A stretch of 64,000 nucleotides of DNA. Origin: Polyporus tsugae (Eukaryota > Basidiomycota > Agaricomycetes > Polyporales > Polyporaceae). Numbering within the stretch: position 1 is the first letter of the stretch; the number at the start of each line of letters is the position of its first letter. The DNA lies in the NCBI GenBank assembly GCA_024305745.1, contig JAHRBS010000001.1, positions 2,852,001-2,916,000 on the forward strand. The letters are read 5' to 3'. Positions 11,427-22,613 of this stretch are shown one piece after another. The translations under genes were made by a program, and so were the position numbers. The notes beneath the pieces are model-generated. The model did no database searches. It saw only the letters and a program-made list of their open reading frames with translations, and was not told the DNA's origin.

Positions 11427-12669
11427 TCACGCAGCCATCGAGACGTCAACGTCCATCATGTCCTCCGGGAGCAGCCTCCGCCGCTCCTGGTCGCACCGCC
11501 TCAGATACGCAGGACACCTGTCCCCAAACACCTCCAGCCCGTCCAGGAACCCCTTCGGGAGCTTGTCCTTCCGCTGGTCCCACGGCTTCACGTCGACGAG
11601 GTCGCAGCGGTCGAGACACACGAGGATCATCCCGAAGCTGTACGCGTCGGCGAGCCGCGCGTCCGTGCACTCCCCGCGCAGGATCTCGGGCGCTGAGAAC
11701 GGTCGCGTGCCGGGGAATATACGCTCGACCTTTCGCATGGGGGCCGGCAGAATGGGGGGCAGCATCGGCGTTTTGGGCGTAAAGCGGGAATTCATGCGCA
11801 AGGGTGCCGTGGGCGGAGGCGACGCTGGGGGCTCATCGTCGTACGGGTCGTCGGGGGACGCATATATCGAGTCCGCTGACACCGACCGCCCAAAGTCGAA
11901 CAGCTTGATCGTGTCGGACCCGTATGTGACCTGGATGTTCAGCAGCGACAGGTCCCCGTGGCTGAAGCCGTACGAGTGGAGGTGCGTGAGCCCGTCCAGG
12001 AGCTGGTTGTGGTAGTCGACCTTTTGCGCGCGCGAGAGCGTGTCCTTGTGTGCGCGGATGACGTCGTAGAGCGTGCGGCCCTCGAGGTACTCGAGCACCA
12101 TGCCGACGTTCTCGAGCGAGCCGAGGAAGGCGCAGATGTTGCGGTGGCGCGCGACGGTCGTGTACACGCGCAATTCGGCGAGGAACTGCGTCGTCACGTC
12201 CCGCGCGTTCGACTGCATCTCGCCGTTGATCTCGAGTTGCACCACGTTCGGCTTCTTCACGACGCACTTGAAGAGCTCCGATGCGGACCCCGACGCGGTT
12301 GGCGCGAGGCTCTGGGTCGGATTCGGGGGCGCGGAGTAGGAGGTAGGGGTAGGGAAGGAGAAGATAGAGGCCGGGTTCGTGGGTGGCTGGTAGATGGGGT
12401 TGGATGAATGCGAGGTTGTCTCATATGTCCGTGGGGTCTGGCGGTGGAACTGCTTGGGAGTTCGGTGGGGTTCATTGACGAGAGTCTCATCTGTTCCGGG
12501 GGGAAGGGCAGATTTAGGAGGCTTCTCATCGTCATCGTCGAGTTCAACTATGCTTTCGGAGGTATATAAGCGGTCTTGAGCAACTCTGGGACGATTGGCT
12601 GCACTCACCCATCCACCAATTCTTCTTGGAGGTCAGAGTTACCCGCTTCAAATTCAAGTGTCTTGACAT
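11427..12669 (-). CDS. atypical Ser/Thr protein kinase-like protein
   Basis: Protein kinase-fold protein of 374 residues in two exons (12669-12609 and 12490-11427). The long frame has no ATG near its upstream end, and its first GTGAGT is a splice donor rather than a start. Joining it to a short first exon that begins MSRHLNLK keeps the frame. A Ser/Pro/Thr-rich N-terminal region precedes the catalytic domain. Visible kinase landmarks are FKCVVKK (candidate ATP-binding Lys), LEYLEGRTLYDVI (hinge region), HGDLSLLN (catalytic loop), FDFG (metal-binding) and FSAPEI (APE motif). The catalytic loop has HGD rather than HRD, so this is a non-RD kinase. No glycine-rich loop is obvious. Whether it is active is open. 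Confidence 0.8.
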
Positions 12670-13345
12670 GGCTGCGTGCTTGTTTTCCTTTGCCTTGTCC
12701 TTGGTGCGATGCAAGACTGTGAGCTCGAGAGATAGAGCAAGAGGGGTATTGGAGGCGAGGGCAAGGCGAGGGTACCGAGTGTACGTATGGAGGAGCGTTA
12801 GAACAAGGATCACACGTGCCATCAATCAGTGCTATCCAAGTCAGGGCGCCAATCTTATCCTTCTAAAAATGGGAACTGCAGCGCAAGTTATTTTTAAATT
12901 TTACGCATCCACCGACTCGGACCCGCCGCAGTTAGCCTTACAGTTAGTGACTCCGTTCCTACTCATCGTGACCATACACCGACATCTGGCACACCGCTGT
13001 AACCCTGACTCATCCAGAAATACAGAAGATCTAGAATCTGATTTCCAAATGTTGAACATCCAGTGAAAGTGAAACCGCGTGAGGGTACGTACCCCTTCAC
13101 CTCATCCTCGAGGTTCCGAATCATCTCAGTACGCTGGAGCTCTCTCAAAAGGACAATATATGGTACGATATGTTTACAATTCAGTTACTTCGGATGTTAC
13201 TAATGTACAATGAAAGCCAGAACTACGAGAGACGAACCTAGACTGCGAATATTGCTACAAGTAGGAGTACTAACTAGTAATGATCATCAAACCGTCCAAG
13301 CGCAAATTGTCCAGCCGCGAGCCTCACAACACCTCCGACGGGCTC
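12670..13345. other. intergenic, AT-richer spacer
   Basis: Holds the kinase 5' region and the malate synthase 3' region. It is locally AT-rich around 12890-12905. I see no gene. Confidence 0.5.
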
Positions 13346-15256
13346 TCACAGCACGCTCCGCTGCCACGCCGCCGGGCACCCGTCGCGGACGGCGAGGTAG
13401 CCCATGAGGTCGCTGGTCAGGAACTCGCTCGGCCACTCCTTGCGCACCTGCGCCTTCAGATACTTGGACACGATGTCCAGGTTCTCCGCCGTCGTCGTCC
13501 CGCTCTTGAGCGTCGGTGCGATCTCGTCCACGAGCCGGTCGACCCACTGCGGCGTGACCACCTCGCCCGTGTCCGACGTGCGGATGCTGTACTTGCAGTA
13601 CTGCCAGAGCTGCACGCGCGTGATCTCCGCCGTTGCGGCATCCTCCATGAGCCAGTGGAGGGGGATGCAGCCGTTGCCTCCCAACCAGGCAGCGCTGTAG
13701 CCGAGCGACGTCGCAACGTTCGACTTCAAGCCCTCGACGGTGATTTTGCCAGGTACTTTCGTGTTGAGGAGGTCGGCCGCAGCGACCTTCACGTCTTCTC
13801 TCCTGACGTGGTACTGTGGCGATGTCAATATATATGCGTATCTGGCCATTGTGTCTAGAAAACTGACCTGGTGGGGGCCGAGCATGTGCTTGTTGAAGAT
13901 CTCCACAGCGATCTGGTTGATGAGCGGGTGCGCAATCCAAGTACCATCGTGGCCGTTGGTGACCTCACGAAGCTTATCGGCGCGGACCTTGGCCATCGCA
14001 ACATCGTTCGCCTGCGGGTCGTTTTTGATCGGGATCTGCGCGGACATGCCGCCCATGGCAGCGACTCTCCGTCTATATGCGTCAAGTAAGTATATGCGCA
14101 CTGTTCTTGATGTAAGAAACTCACCTATGGCAGGTCTGGATGAGGAGACGGACGTAAGAGTCCATGAAGCCGACCTCCATCGTGACGTCCTTCCGGTCGG
14201 GAAGCACGGCACTCCGGTCAGCACGACGCCGCTTAATGAAGCTGAAGATGTAATCCCAGCTGCAAGCGAGCGCGTAAGTTGTCTTGCATTCTTCACGTCC
14301 TTCCTGTGGTACTCACCGACCGCAGTTCAGCCCAGCAGAGTGCGTCCGAAGCTCGAACAGGATCTCCTCCATCTGGAACGCCGCCGGGAGCGTCTCGATG
14401 AGGACCGTCGCGCGGATGGTGCCGTACGTCATGCCAATGTACGACTGCGAGAAGTTGAAGACGTCGTTCCAGAGGCGTGCCTCGAGGTAGTGCTCCATCT
14501 TCGGGAGGTAAAAGTACGGCCCGAGCCCGCGCTTGACGAGCTCATGCGCGTTGTGGAAGAAATAGAGGGCGAAGTCGAAGAGCGACCCAGACACGGGGGA
14601 GTTGTCGACCGTCACGCGCGGCTCGTCCAGGTGCCATCCACGGGGACTGCACAGATAGGAGGTCAGTCAGCCAGAAGGTCCACTGTGGGTACGTTTGTGT
14701 CGCATATGCTCACCGGACAATTAGAGCTGCAGGCTTCTCAGTAAGCTTGTACGCCTTGCCGCCAATCTCGAAGTCGATTTGGCGGCGAATCGCGTCTCGG
14801 AGGTTGACCTGGCCCTGGACCATGTTCGCAAAGGTTGGCGAGCATGCGTCTTCACCATCCGTCAGCTCTTACGTCTCCGACGATGTCCCAACAACACATT
14901 CAACACGTACCTTCGAAGTCAGCCATGAAGGTCTTCGCGCCGCTGTTGAGCGCGTTGATGACCATCTTGCGCTCGGGAGGGCCGGTGATCTCGACGCGCC
15001 TGTCCTCCAAGCCAGGACCGGGAGGGGCGCAGAGCCAAGAGGGGTCCGCGCGGATGTGCGCGGTCTCGGCGGGGAAGTCGAGTAGCTGGCCGGCATCGAG
15101 CCTCTGCTGTGCAGCCTCGCGGGCAACGAGGAGGCTCTGGCGGGTGGACTCGAACGTCCTGTGGAGGGCGGCGATGAACTTGAGCGCGTCCTCGGTGAGG
15201 ACCTGCGCTTGTGCGGCCTCTGCCTGGGACGAATGGATCTGGACGCCTTGGACCAT
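13346..15256 (-). CDS. MLS1: malate synthase (glyoxylate cycle)
   Basis: Condenses glyoxylate with acetyl-CoA to malate, the second step of the glyoxylate bypass, normally in peroxisomes. Six exons on the minus strand (15256-14911, 14849-14714, 14646-14317, 14259-14125, 14072-13868, 13813-13346) give 539 residues, the usual length. The signature [18 protein letters not shown] spans the exon 3/4 junction. Other typical stretches are [29 protein letters not shown] and HDGTWIAHP. The C-terminus is SVL rather than the common peroxisomal SKL, so the targeting signal is weak or non-canonical. No other gene of the bypass is in the window. Confidence 0.97.
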
Positions 15257-16746
15257 CGTAGGATATTATGTGTGGTGTGGGGTGAATGGGAGGGTAGAGA
15301 TAGGATAGGAGCTGGTGCATCCTGGGGTGGCGTATAAGTAGTGGCGGCTCCCCGCGATACCGAATGGATCGTTTGTGACCCATGGACGTCATCTTCCTCC
15401 AGCCACATTCACATGCTTGCTTCTTTCAGCCAGTGGCGGCGGCGGACCCCGGAACCCCTCCTCCGTCGACGCTCTCGAGCGCCCGGACGGCAGGCCACAC
15501 GGAGGATTCTAGGCCACACGCCAGCCCGTCCCCAACCAGGCTCGCGATGACAGCCTCCGCGCGATTGGAAATCTCACGACGCGCGCGGGGCTCCTTTCCG
15601 GTTCATCGACGAGAGACACCGCCGGCACCCAGCTCGTGAATATCTCCCCGCGTCCCGCACTATCCTGCTGATCCGTCACGGTCCTCCACTTCGAATATTT
15701 TGGGTGGGCGGAAACCCTGCCCAAAATGTCAACGGAGCACTCGAGGTTTGGTACCACGTTCTCCGCGTGAATACAAAATCCGGCTTCTGGCGTTTCCCGG
15801 AATGCGTCCGAAGACTTGCCTTATGTAAACGGCGGAGCAGGTGTGCCTTGACCGTGAATCGATAACGGCAGGCCAATTGTCACGTTCTACGACGGACGGA
15901 AGTGTCGCCAAAAACAGCCTTACAGGAACATTTTCGACCCTAGAATTTGGAAAGCCTATATGGTACTTAGTACATATTGGGTTGGCATTGCGAGCACCGC
16001 GCCACGGCACTCAATCTGATGCAGCTGCCTGTAGCAGAGGCCAGCAGCCATTCACTGAGTACAGGAGAAAAGGGTGTATCAAACCACACATGTACAGATT
16101 CAGCCCACTCACCGGTTAAGTTAGGACGAATAGCACCGGTACCGGTACCGTTGCATTCGAACCATATGTACACCAGAACGGGTTTGCCAACTTTCTGTGG
16201 GCCTCATGATGCTCCCAGGGCCATGCTCGTTCCGCATGGCCGTGCGAGGGGTAAGATATGAACAAGTTATCGGAGCGGGCTCCTGGGTCTGTCGTTTCCG
16301 TGACACGGAACGCCGGCCGGGATGTCCAAAGTCTGGAACTATGAACTCTATTCGCGCAATCGAACGTGGTACAAGACTCCGAGCTCCCCGTTCCTCGACG
16401 TGCCGCCTAAACTCCTGGAACTCCTGCCGTGTACGATACTGCGCAGACCGTGACCGAGCCTAACGTTTCTCGACGAAGGGGTAGTTACGTACCTCGTTCG
16501 AAGCCTTGCGAGAGAAAGGAAACTGTTCGTGTCGCGTCCGATGATCGGCGCTCGCTCGCTCGATAACGATGTGTCTCGTACATGCACAGCGTCGTACACT
16601 GAGTAAGCCCCCCCTCACTCGTCCTTCTTCCCCACATCCTCTGTGGCTTTCCTCTCCTGTTCCGACGGCGATCCTGCTCCACGGAAACCGAGATCCGCGA
16701 CACGCGGGCCCCGAACATAGCACCGAAGCATGCGAGACAGTCGAGA
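15257..16746. other. 1.5 kb upstream of malate synthase, palindromic motif
   Basis: No gene recognised. A perfect 12-bp palindrome ACCGGTACCGGT lies at 16135-16146 and overlaps a second one, GGTACCGGTACC (16138-16149). The region should hold the malate synthase promoter next to 15256. Confidence 0.45.
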
Positions 16747-17825
16747 TCAGCCTGAGCTCCATCCACACCACTTCCGTCGGAGTGCGCCTGCCCGTCCGCG
16801 TCCGGTGTGACCTGACCTGTTCCCGCTCGACCCTCCACCCCAGGCCTGCGGCCAGAGCGCCTGAGCGCGGTTTCGGGTGCGGCCTCCGACGGAACACACA
16901 TGACACAGACGGGTCCGCCCGAAAGCTCGGCCGACGGAACCCCACAGAGATACAACAGAACAAGGACGCTCACCCGAATTCGAACTCGCACTCGCACTCA
17001 GGTTCGGGCTCATCACGTCCCGCACGACGCGCTCCCCGACCTTGACGATGCGCCGGCATGCCATCTGCCACACACCGCACGAGACGGAGCCCGCGGGCGC
17101 AAAGGGCAGCGCGAGCCACCACGTCAGGGGCCCGAACCAGCCCGGCGGCAGGTAGAAGACGGCCGCCTTGCGGAACCACCAGCCGATCGCGAACTGGAGG
17201 CCGGTCGTCATGACCCACAGCGCGGTTTTGAACTTGAGCGAGAAGCTCGTGCGGACGGTCGCGAGCTCGCTGTCTGGGATGGATGGGCGGTTAGCGTGGA
17301 CTCGGCAAAGGTGGCAGGTGTCCAAGGGTGTCCGGGAGGAGAGGGAGGGTGGGGTGAATTGCAGACCGGTATGTGGACGCGCCCCGGCATGGACGAAATG
17401 GATGCAAGCAGGGGAGCTGGAGACTCACTGAGCTTCTCGAGGTCCGCCAGACCCTTGTCCACACTCCTCCTCAGCTTCGCCCACTTCGCGAATTGGTCCT
17501 GTGCGCTCGTCTGGAGAAGCTCCTTCTTGTTAAGCAAGATCTCGGACTTGAGATGTTTTTGCCGCACGGCTGCCGAGCTGTAGAATATGCGCAAGTATAG
17601 CGAGTAGAACTGCGTCCCGCGTTTCCCGCAGCAAGGCATGGCGTATGCCAGCAGTAACCCGCAGAGAAGCGCAGTGTGAATGAAGGCAACTAGTCAGAAC
17701 ACCGAAACGCATCTTCGCGGGAGCAAGGAGGAACAACGTACGAATTCTAGCAGGACACCTTGTCCTATCCAAGATATTAGTTCGGTGACGAAGACGAGCG
17801 CGAAGAGCATCGCCAAGAGTGTCAT
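16747..17825 (-). CDS. GET1: GET1, tail-anchored protein insertase subunit
   Basis: ER membrane receptor subunit that, with GET2, receives tail-anchored proteins from GET3. Three exons are supported: 17825-17742, 17609-17429, and one starting at 17273. Exon 1 encodes a first transmembrane segment ([15 protein letters not shown]). Exon 2 gives the Lys/Glu-rich cytosolic coiled coil that binds GET3 (for example [16 protein letters not shown]). Exon 3 gives [21 protein letters not shown] and [20 protein letters not shown], both strongly GET1-like, then [10 protein letters not shown]. The end is uncertain. The open frame runs to 16747, but the last 80 or so residues are not GET1-like. A GTGAGC near 16975 could be a donor to a further exon. 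Confidence 0.88.
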
Positions 17826-18650
17826 GTTGTCCAAGACGGGGTGGTCGTAAGATTCGCGAGACCGAAGAGTATCACAGGGCGCAAGGGGCCTGTAAGAGTG
17901 ACCCGATGGCTAGCTATAGGCGGGGGATACGTGGACAAGCAATGTGTGGATGTAACGGCCGCGCGTGGCGTGTCGTAGGTCGAGGTCCCCACGTGGACGG
18001 GGCTGTTTGTTCATGTTAGGATCAAGGTTATTGCCTTCGAGTTCAGGTCGACACTGTCAATGACACTGACACCGGCAGTAGTAGGTAGTAGACATATGTG
18101 CAGAGACTCGGCAGAGACACTTCGACGAGCAGCATCGGGGATATGAGGCTGCGCGGGGCAAATATCACGATGCTAATATTTGTAACATTCACGGAAGACA
18201 GAGAGAGGATCCACATAGCCGCTCTTCCGAAGCTTCTGCTGATGTGCCGTCCAGTTCTGTTTCACGCAGATGCATCCTGGTGATCGACGATCGTCTAGAT
18301 TGATTCCAGTAGCTTGCGTAGAAGGCCATTTCAGTGTGGTCGCAGAAACTGGAATCACACTACACAGCTGGAGCCATTGGACACAGGGCCGATAGCCAAG
18401 CAGAGGTGGAAAAAATATCATAGCGCATGCAGAGGTTTTAGCGGAGATGCCATAGGCCAATAACAGAGCAATACATGTGAGCGTGAATGCACGATGATGC
18501 AGGTGCGAAGTCTTGATGGTGCGTGTAGGGTCCCGTCTCCTGTCAGGCTGCCCTCCAAGGTGTCTGAATCGTCCTCCCCTCTCTAGGCTCCCAATACAAC
18601 TACAACAGCCGCATGGCTTGCAAACCACGCAGAGCCTGTGAGTAGGTAGC
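17826..18650. other. intergenic, no gene seen
   Basis: Spacer between the 5' end of GET1 and the 3' end of the eL39 gene. The minus-strand open frame here contains eL39 exons only at its upstream end, and I see no independent gene. Confidence 0.5.
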
Positions 18651-19016
18651 CTAGATGTTGAGCTTGGTACGCCTCCAGTGGCGGCGCTTGGCGTTGTACT
18701 AAGGATGCAGCAACATATGTCAGAGACATCGGGAGAAGTCGTTACGACTGTACGGGACGCACCTGGATTTTGGTGTCCGACTTGAGGCGGAACCATTGGG
18801 GAATGGGACTGCAGCGCGCATCTCAGAATCCAGCTCCTTCGTCCTCCAGCTCTCTCAAGTATTACTCACCGGTTCTGGCGGGAAGCCTTGGCGAGAATGC
18901 GCTTCGTGCGGAAGGTCTTTTGGGAAGGCTATACGGGCAATTCAAGCAGAATCAGCACACAGTTATCGTTCAGGGTCTCGCAGAAGCCACATTTGGGTGA
19001 GGAAGGGACGTACCAT
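18651..19016 (-). CDS. RPL39: ribosomal protein eL39
   Basis: Small basic protein of the 60S subunit that lines the exit tunnel. Four exons on the minus strand (19016-19014, 18928-18870, 18808-18763, 18698-18651) encode exactly 51 residues, the invariant length of the family. Exon 1 holds only the ATG. Readable stretches are PSQKTFRTKRILAKASRQNR, PIPQWFRLKSDTKIQ and YNAKRRHWRRTKLNI. No single open frame covers it, so it is easily missed. It is divergent from the FKBP gene, with 245 bases between the two start codons. Confidence 0.97.
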
Positions 19017-19261
19017 TGTTGTTGGTGTCGTTCGCGAGGCGTCGGCGGTTGGTGGAAAGGGGAGGAAAAATAAGGTTAGCAACGGGAAGGGCTCTGTACA
19101 GTTCTGACTAAGCTCCCAAAGAGGAAGGACACCACGTGCGCTGTCCCACGGGAGATGATGGGAACCGCGACGTGTCGCGACGCGCTGGGCGCTGTCCAGT
19201 ACTGACTTCCCCACCTCCACTTTGCTGTCTGTCTCTGCTTCTACGCCCCAGTTTTACGACA

Positions 19262-19931
19262 ATGATCTTCACGCGCGTCCTTGGTTGCGTCTCCATGCTC
19301 ATGCTCGCCCTCGCCGCCAGCGCCGAGGAGCCCGCGGCCCAAGCGCCCACTGAACTCAAGATCGACCGTACCTACATTCCGGAGGACTGCAAGGCTACGT
19401 CGCAGAAGGGCGACAGGCTGCATATGCACTACGTACGTACAGAACTCAAATAAACATATCCTATGGTAATGCTCACATCCGCCTATAGACTGGGAAGCTC
19501 TGGTCGAACGGTAACAAATTCGACTCGAGGTACCGCCCTTTTTATGACCCACTGCTGGCTGAACCTCACCCTTCACTCTTCCCGTCAGCTTGGACCGCGG
19601 CAACACTTTCCCGGTAACTCGTGAGTAGTAAACATTGTTCGTCATCGTGCGTGCTAACGCTCCGAGCGTAGTCGGGGCTTACCAGGTCATCAGCGGCTGG
19701 GAGGAGGGCTTGAAGGGAATGTGCCAGGGCGAGAAGCGTACCCTGACCATCCCTCCCACCATGGCATACGGTCCGTTACAACCGTTCGTTCCCGCTTTCC
19801 CGAACAGCACTTAACCGCTATGTTGTGCAGGCTCGCGCGGCTTTGGCAGTGTCATCCCTCCCAACTCCGCGCTCGTCTTCGACGTCGAACTCGTTCAGCT
19901 CGAGAGTCAAGGCTCTCACCAGGAGCTCTAA
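19262..19931 (+). CDS. FPR2: ER-type FKBP peptidyl-prolyl isomerase
   Basis: FK506-binding prolyl cis-trans isomerase of the secretory pathway. Five exons (19262-19432, 19489-19529, 19589-19620, 19672-19770, 19831-19931) give 147 residues. A signal peptide ([11 protein letters not shown]) starts the protein. The FKBP fold shows [45 protein letters not shown] and the loop [20 protein letters not shown], which carry the usual drug- and substrate-binding residues. The C-terminus HQEL resembles an H/KDEL retention signal, in line with FKBP2/Fpr2 proteins. The symbol is by similarity. Confidence 0.93.
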
Positions 19932-20645
19932 GCACGCCACGATGGGCCGCTTATTTATTGGACTTGTACCATGTGCGCAATGCTCAGTATTCCATACCCA
20001 TACGTGATCATCACTGTTCCTGGACCAAAAACTCCGGCAAGCTGTATTCGACATTCGCCTGCACGCCATTCTCCTACCTTCTTTGATGGTCATGCTCGAC
20101 AGTCATCTTTGTGGCGCACCCTCCCGTTGCTTTCTTCACCGTGGTATGCCCAACCCGGCCTCGCCCAACCCGGCCTCCTGTAGGGTGACGTCAACATAAG
20201 GTTTTGGACTGGATATCTTGAGAGACGTGCGGTAGGAGACTTGCAGACCTTCTAGGCTGCCCAGTGGTGCAAGATGGGGTATCATGGCACCTTGCAATTC
20301 GACGGTCAACGAGGTCATCTCGGCTCCACTAGGGACAGCCGCTGATTCAGTGGGGGCTTAGCAAGGTCCTTCTTTCGAGGAACCTGAAGCGAAAGCTTTT
20401 CTGATTTGCCTACGAAGCCTTACGTAGAAGAAGCAGTGGCACTGCTCTCACATTTCCGTCGCGGGCCATCTTGAAGCTGTCAACCAGCGAATCATGCGTT
20501 GTATTGAAGACATGGTTCAGATGACCATGCTCTGCTGATGACATGCAACGTTACAGGGTGTCAATTGGACTTGGTTCTTGAATTAAGGAAGCCGGCCTGC
20601 AACCAGAACAACAACTTCGGTCAGCATGTCAGGCGAGGGTGTTAA
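19932..20645. other. convergent spacer with a perfect 15-nt tandem duplication
   Basis: No gene seen. The unit GCCCAACCCGGCCTC occurs twice head to tail at 20148-20162 and 20163-20177. Confidence 0.5.
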
Positions 20646-22613
20646 TTAATATTGGTGCGCACCAACGTCATTCATTGCTCCCAGTACTTGCGTCGATTCA
20701 GAGGCTATCACGGCCTGGAGCAGGGCTATCTGCACTTCGATACGATCCCTGGTTTTCGCTCGATCTATGTCTTTAGCTCTAGCTGTAGCCGGGAAAGTGT
20801 CCCAGGTGTTACGCATCGTTTGGAAGGAAGTCGTCGGGGCTGGAACCGGTTTGTCTGTCATTGTCAAGTCTTCACGAACGTGCGCGCTTTGGCGTGGCAG
20901 TGCGGGCTGGCTTTGCACTCTACCATCACTGTTACTGGTGTCCGCACGAGAAGCAGAGAACGAGGGTCCCTTGTGCGAGCAGCGTCGCGTCTTCATTGAT
21001 TGGACGACCGACAAGGGCCGCTTCTGCTTGGTGGACCTAACCTTCTCCGAGTTGCAATTGGACTCCATAAACGACGCAAAGGGATCTCCTTCGGCTTTGC
21101 GTTTGCACCTCCCGACTTTCTGATACTTTTCCCTAATCATTTGTAAGGAACGAGTAGCATTGAGTGGAACGCGTACCTCGACGGCGGGGCCGGTCTCCAC
21201 CTGGGGCGGCTGCTGTGAGTTCTGGCATGTCTCGACACCATCGAGCGGTTCAAGCCCAAGGGAGACTGTCCGAACCATGCTATGCGGGCGGCGCTTTGCA
21301 CCATCCTCACCTCCAAGAACGATAACACCGGTACCAACATTCCAACCCGTGGTCCAAGGCGCTGGACCTTCGTTGCGATCCTTGACTTGAGTAACGAGCG
21401 TAGAGGTTTTGGGGTTAAGATGTTCGGGTGAGATGATCTCTGGCGGGGCTGGCACTTCAAGGTGGATGTACTGAGCAGAATGAGCAACCTCCTCCACTTC
21501 CTGTGTGGACCTTGCGATGTGACCAGAGGATCGAGAGCTCTTCGCAGCACCGGCAAGCGTGGCCGGCACGTGAGTTCCCAACTCCTTCGTAGACGTCTTG
21601 CCATGGTCTGGAGACACATTGGCTCGGACAACGTCAATAGATTGTTGTCCAGGGATGTGAGAATACGCGGTGTCGACCTGTTGGTACGGGGCCCAGGGCT
21701 GGCCATGGGTTGGTATCCGACGTAAACCATGAGGCCATCGATTCGGACGATCGCACAAATTCGCACTTACCGCCTTCGGCTCCAACACGACATCACAGTA
21801 TGATACTCCCTCCTCTCCATCTTCCTCCCCAACACCTCCATCCGAAAATGCTCGGAGTCCAGGATCATCCTGACCATCGTGGGATAGGGATTTCCCGAGA
21901 TCGCTGCGCGGTGGGGAACCGCCTCGAGAAGAGGTACATGGCGGATTAGACTCCAGTGCCACTGGTAGGAAGGGCTCGGACGGCTGCGCTGTCGCCGTTG
22001 CTGTGTTATTATCCCTCTTGTTCCACGACCGTGCAGCGGCCCAGGCTCCTTCTGCATCGCGCGTAATGGGGCGATCACGCTGTAGATTCCGCTGAGCACA
22101 AATCAATGAGGAAGGATGAGCCCCGGGCCGAGCACACCTTCGACGGCGACATCTCCGCCGCGTGCCCGACTAGGTCTGGCGAGCTGGCTGGAGCACAGTC
22201 CTCCGATAAACCCTGGGGCGACTTCGAGACAACTTCTCTTTCGGGTTCTGGTTCTATCTCCTTTCCTTTGCCTTTCCATCCAACAGTGCGAGGCAATACG
22301 TCGCAATGCGCGCTGCCCTCGACGGATATAGTGACCGGCTGAGGATCGACGGAACAGTTCTGTCGGGCGGCCATGTAAGCAATAGGTCAGTCAACACCCC
22401 TTATGGGTTGCTACGAGAGAGGCGATATTTACTCACCGCTTTTGCTTCTAGCTTAGATATGTATGCCTCCAGTCGGGCTATGTGCTCCTGCTGAGTTGCG
22501 ACTTGTGCATTGAGGTCGGAGATTTGGGCGGCCTGATGCTTGCACAAGTCCTTGAAGAACCCGAGGCGTAGCGTACACATTCCTTCCTTGTCCGAGCCTA
22601 TCTGTGTTTCCAT
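20646..22613 (-). CDS. unknown coiled-coil, Ser/Pro-rich protein
   Basis: I do not recognise this protein. Exon 1 (22613-22437) starts METQIGSDKEG and contains a short coiled coil (QISDLNAQVATQQEHIARLE). Exon 2 (22359-22138) and exon 3 (from 22091) continue in frame through GT-AG junctions. A further phase-0 intron with a strong GTAAGT donor is likely at 21770-21678. The rest is hydrophilic and probably disordered, with a basic patch (KYQKVGRCKRKAEG, about 21100-21130) that could be a nuclear signal. No catalytic domain or membrane segment is visible. The splice continuity supports a real gene, but the function is unknown. Confidence 0.6.

Noticed and set aside
11427..12608. Kinase as a single-exon gene starting at 12608
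   Set aside because: The first codon there is GTG and is part of a GTGAGT donor. No ATG exists near that end of the frame, so a two-exon model fits better.
18173..18796. 207-codon minus-strand frame
   Set aside because: It overlaps eL39 exon 4 in another frame and reads through the intron; the remainder has no motif and the 51-residue eL39 model explains the conserved part.
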